Shown: positions 5,324 through 6,013 of the stretch, one piece after another
How the letters are laid out: the number at the start of each line of letters is the position of its first letter
Position numbering within the stretch: position 1 is the first letter of the stretch
Notes under the pieces: model-generated
Seen by the model: only the letters and a program-made list of their open reading frames with translations
The model's database searches: none
What the model was told of the DNA's origin: nothing
Translations under genes and position numbers: made by a program
From: Roseovarius sp.
GTDB lineage: Bacteria; Pseudomonadota; Alphaproteobacteria; Rhodobacterales; Rhodobacteraceae
Length of the DNA: 6,013 nt
Assembly (NCBI GenBank): GCA_007125415.1
Contig: SLDH01000318.1
Span: 1 to 6,013, forward strand
Direction of reading: 5' to 3'

Positions 5324-6013
5324 ATGAAAGATGCGCCAAGCTCTGATCCGGTCAAGCTCCTGCGTGCCATCGGCTGGCGCGCGCGGCTCGCGCTTTTGCT
5401 GCTTGTCGTCATTGCCATTGCGACAGTGGTCAGCACCAACAAGCTCCTGACCGACCGCTTTACGGAAAACACGCGCAACCGGGCCGAGTTGCGGCTCGCG
5501 CTCTACAGCGGGAACCTGTTGAGCGAATTGCGCCAGAATGCCATCGTCCCGCAACTCCTCGCACGTGACCCGAGCCTGATCACGGCGCTGAACACGTCGG
5601 ACCATACGCAATCCACGGCGCGGCTCATCTCCTTTCTCAACGAGATCGGGGCGAAATCGTTGTTTTTGCTGGACAGTGGCGGACGCACCGTCGCCTCGAC
5701 CGAGCGCGAAAAACTTGGATCGAACCATCGGCAGGCACCTTATTTCGTGGATGCAACCCGTTCGGCCGATACCGTTTTTCAGGTGATACAGCATGAGACG
5801 GGCGCCCATCGCTTCTACTACTCGCGCCGGATCGAAAGCCAGAACAAGCTGAGCGGTGTGATCGTGGTAGAGGTCGATCTGGCAAAGTTCGAGCGGGCCT
5901 GGGCCGGCATTTCCGATGCGGTTCTGGTGACCGACAGCGAAGGCCGTATCATCCTTTCGACCGAGCCGCGCTGGCGGGGCCTTTCGGAGAATGAGGCGTT
6001 GGCGCGGGAGCCG
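5324..6013 (+). CDS. N-terminal part of a DctB-type sensor histidine kinase (cut by the window edge)
   Basis: The first 230 codons are open to the right edge; no kinase domain is in view. The protein starts with a short basic cytoplasmic segment, then one membrane helix (about 22-37, LALLLLVVIAIATVV). A long periplasmic region follows, with Cache-like features: SLFLLDSGGRTVAST (112-126), APYFVDATR (138-146), FYYSRRI (164-170), GVIVVEVDLAKFERAWA (178-194) and VLVTDSEGRIILST (200-213). This order matches the sensor half of the DctB/DctS family, which detects small carboxylates and phosphorylates a partner regulator. ATG at 5324 has no good Shine-Dalgarno, but the frame is closed by the purQ stop 40 bases upstream, with no better start between. 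The 39-nt gap allows read-through from the purine genes. The ligand is unknown, and the kinase assignment is inferred from the sensor region. Confidence 0.8.
   Translation, partial: MKDAPSSDPVKLLRAIGWRARLALLLLVVIAIATVVSTNKLLTDRFTENTRNRAELRLALYSGNLLSELRQNAIVPQLLARDPSLITALNTSDHTQSTARLISFLNEIGAKSLFLLDSGGRTVASTEREKLGSNHRQAPYFVDATRSADTVFQVIQHETGAHRFYYSRRIESQNKLSGVIVVEVDLAKFERAWAGISDAVLVTDSEGRIILSTEPRWRGLSENEALAREP

Noticed and set aside
5162..5809. Minus-strand frame of 215 codons opposite the end of purQ and the sensor gene
   Set aside because: It crosses two plus-strand genes, including the catalytic His of PurQ, and has no family features.
1..6013. Insertion sequences, CRISPR arrays, tRNA or rRNA genes, toxin-antitoxin or phage genes
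   Set aside because: No long direct or inverted repeats, transposase motifs, spaced repeats or cloverleaf sequences were seen; the genes are core metabolism.

Overview
The window looks like chromosomal DNA of an alphaproteobacterium, most likely a member of the Rhodobacterales/Rhodobacteraceae. The reasons are high GC content, an F1Fo-ATPase zeta (DUF1476) gene, a purC-purS-purQ cluster with separate PurS and PurQ, and a neighbouring corrinoid-protein/homocysteine-methyltransferase pair of the type found in roseobacters. The assignment rests on recalled family resemblance, not on a search.

Left half, minus strand (positions 3442 down to 3): four genes read leftward. They encode ATPase inhibitor subunit zeta (3125-3442), a zinc-ribbon class I SAM-dependent methyltransferase (2140-3054), a homocysteine S-methyltransferase of the Bmt/MetH N-terminal type (1006-2022), and a B12-binding corrinoid protein (3-707). 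The last two match separate modules of methionine synthase (MetH): homocysteine activation and cobalamin carriage. The pterin-binding and reactivation modules are not in the window. A 298-bp gap separates the pair, and a 117-bp leader with competing hairpins precedes the homocysteine methyltransferase gene.

Middle (3443-3603): a 161-bp divergent intergenic region must hold the start signals for both the leftward zeta gene and the rightward purine genes. It has weak promoter-like hexamers on both strands, a 13-bp inverted repeat and a strong GC hairpin just before the purC ribosome binding site.

Right half, plus strand: purC (TTG start), purS and purQ are tightly packed (11-nt gap, then a 1-nt stop/start overlap). 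They encode SAICAR synthetase and two of the three parts of FGAM synthetase; the third part, PurL, is not in the window. A membrane-bound sensor protein resembling the N-terminus of a DctB-type histidine kinase starts 39 nt after purQ and runs off the right edge.

Most of the window is core metabolism, with no mobile element, CRISPR array, tRNA or rRNA seen. The most interesting material is the two-gene split-MetH pair with oppositely charged tails, its structured leader, and the large unexplained gap between the two genes.
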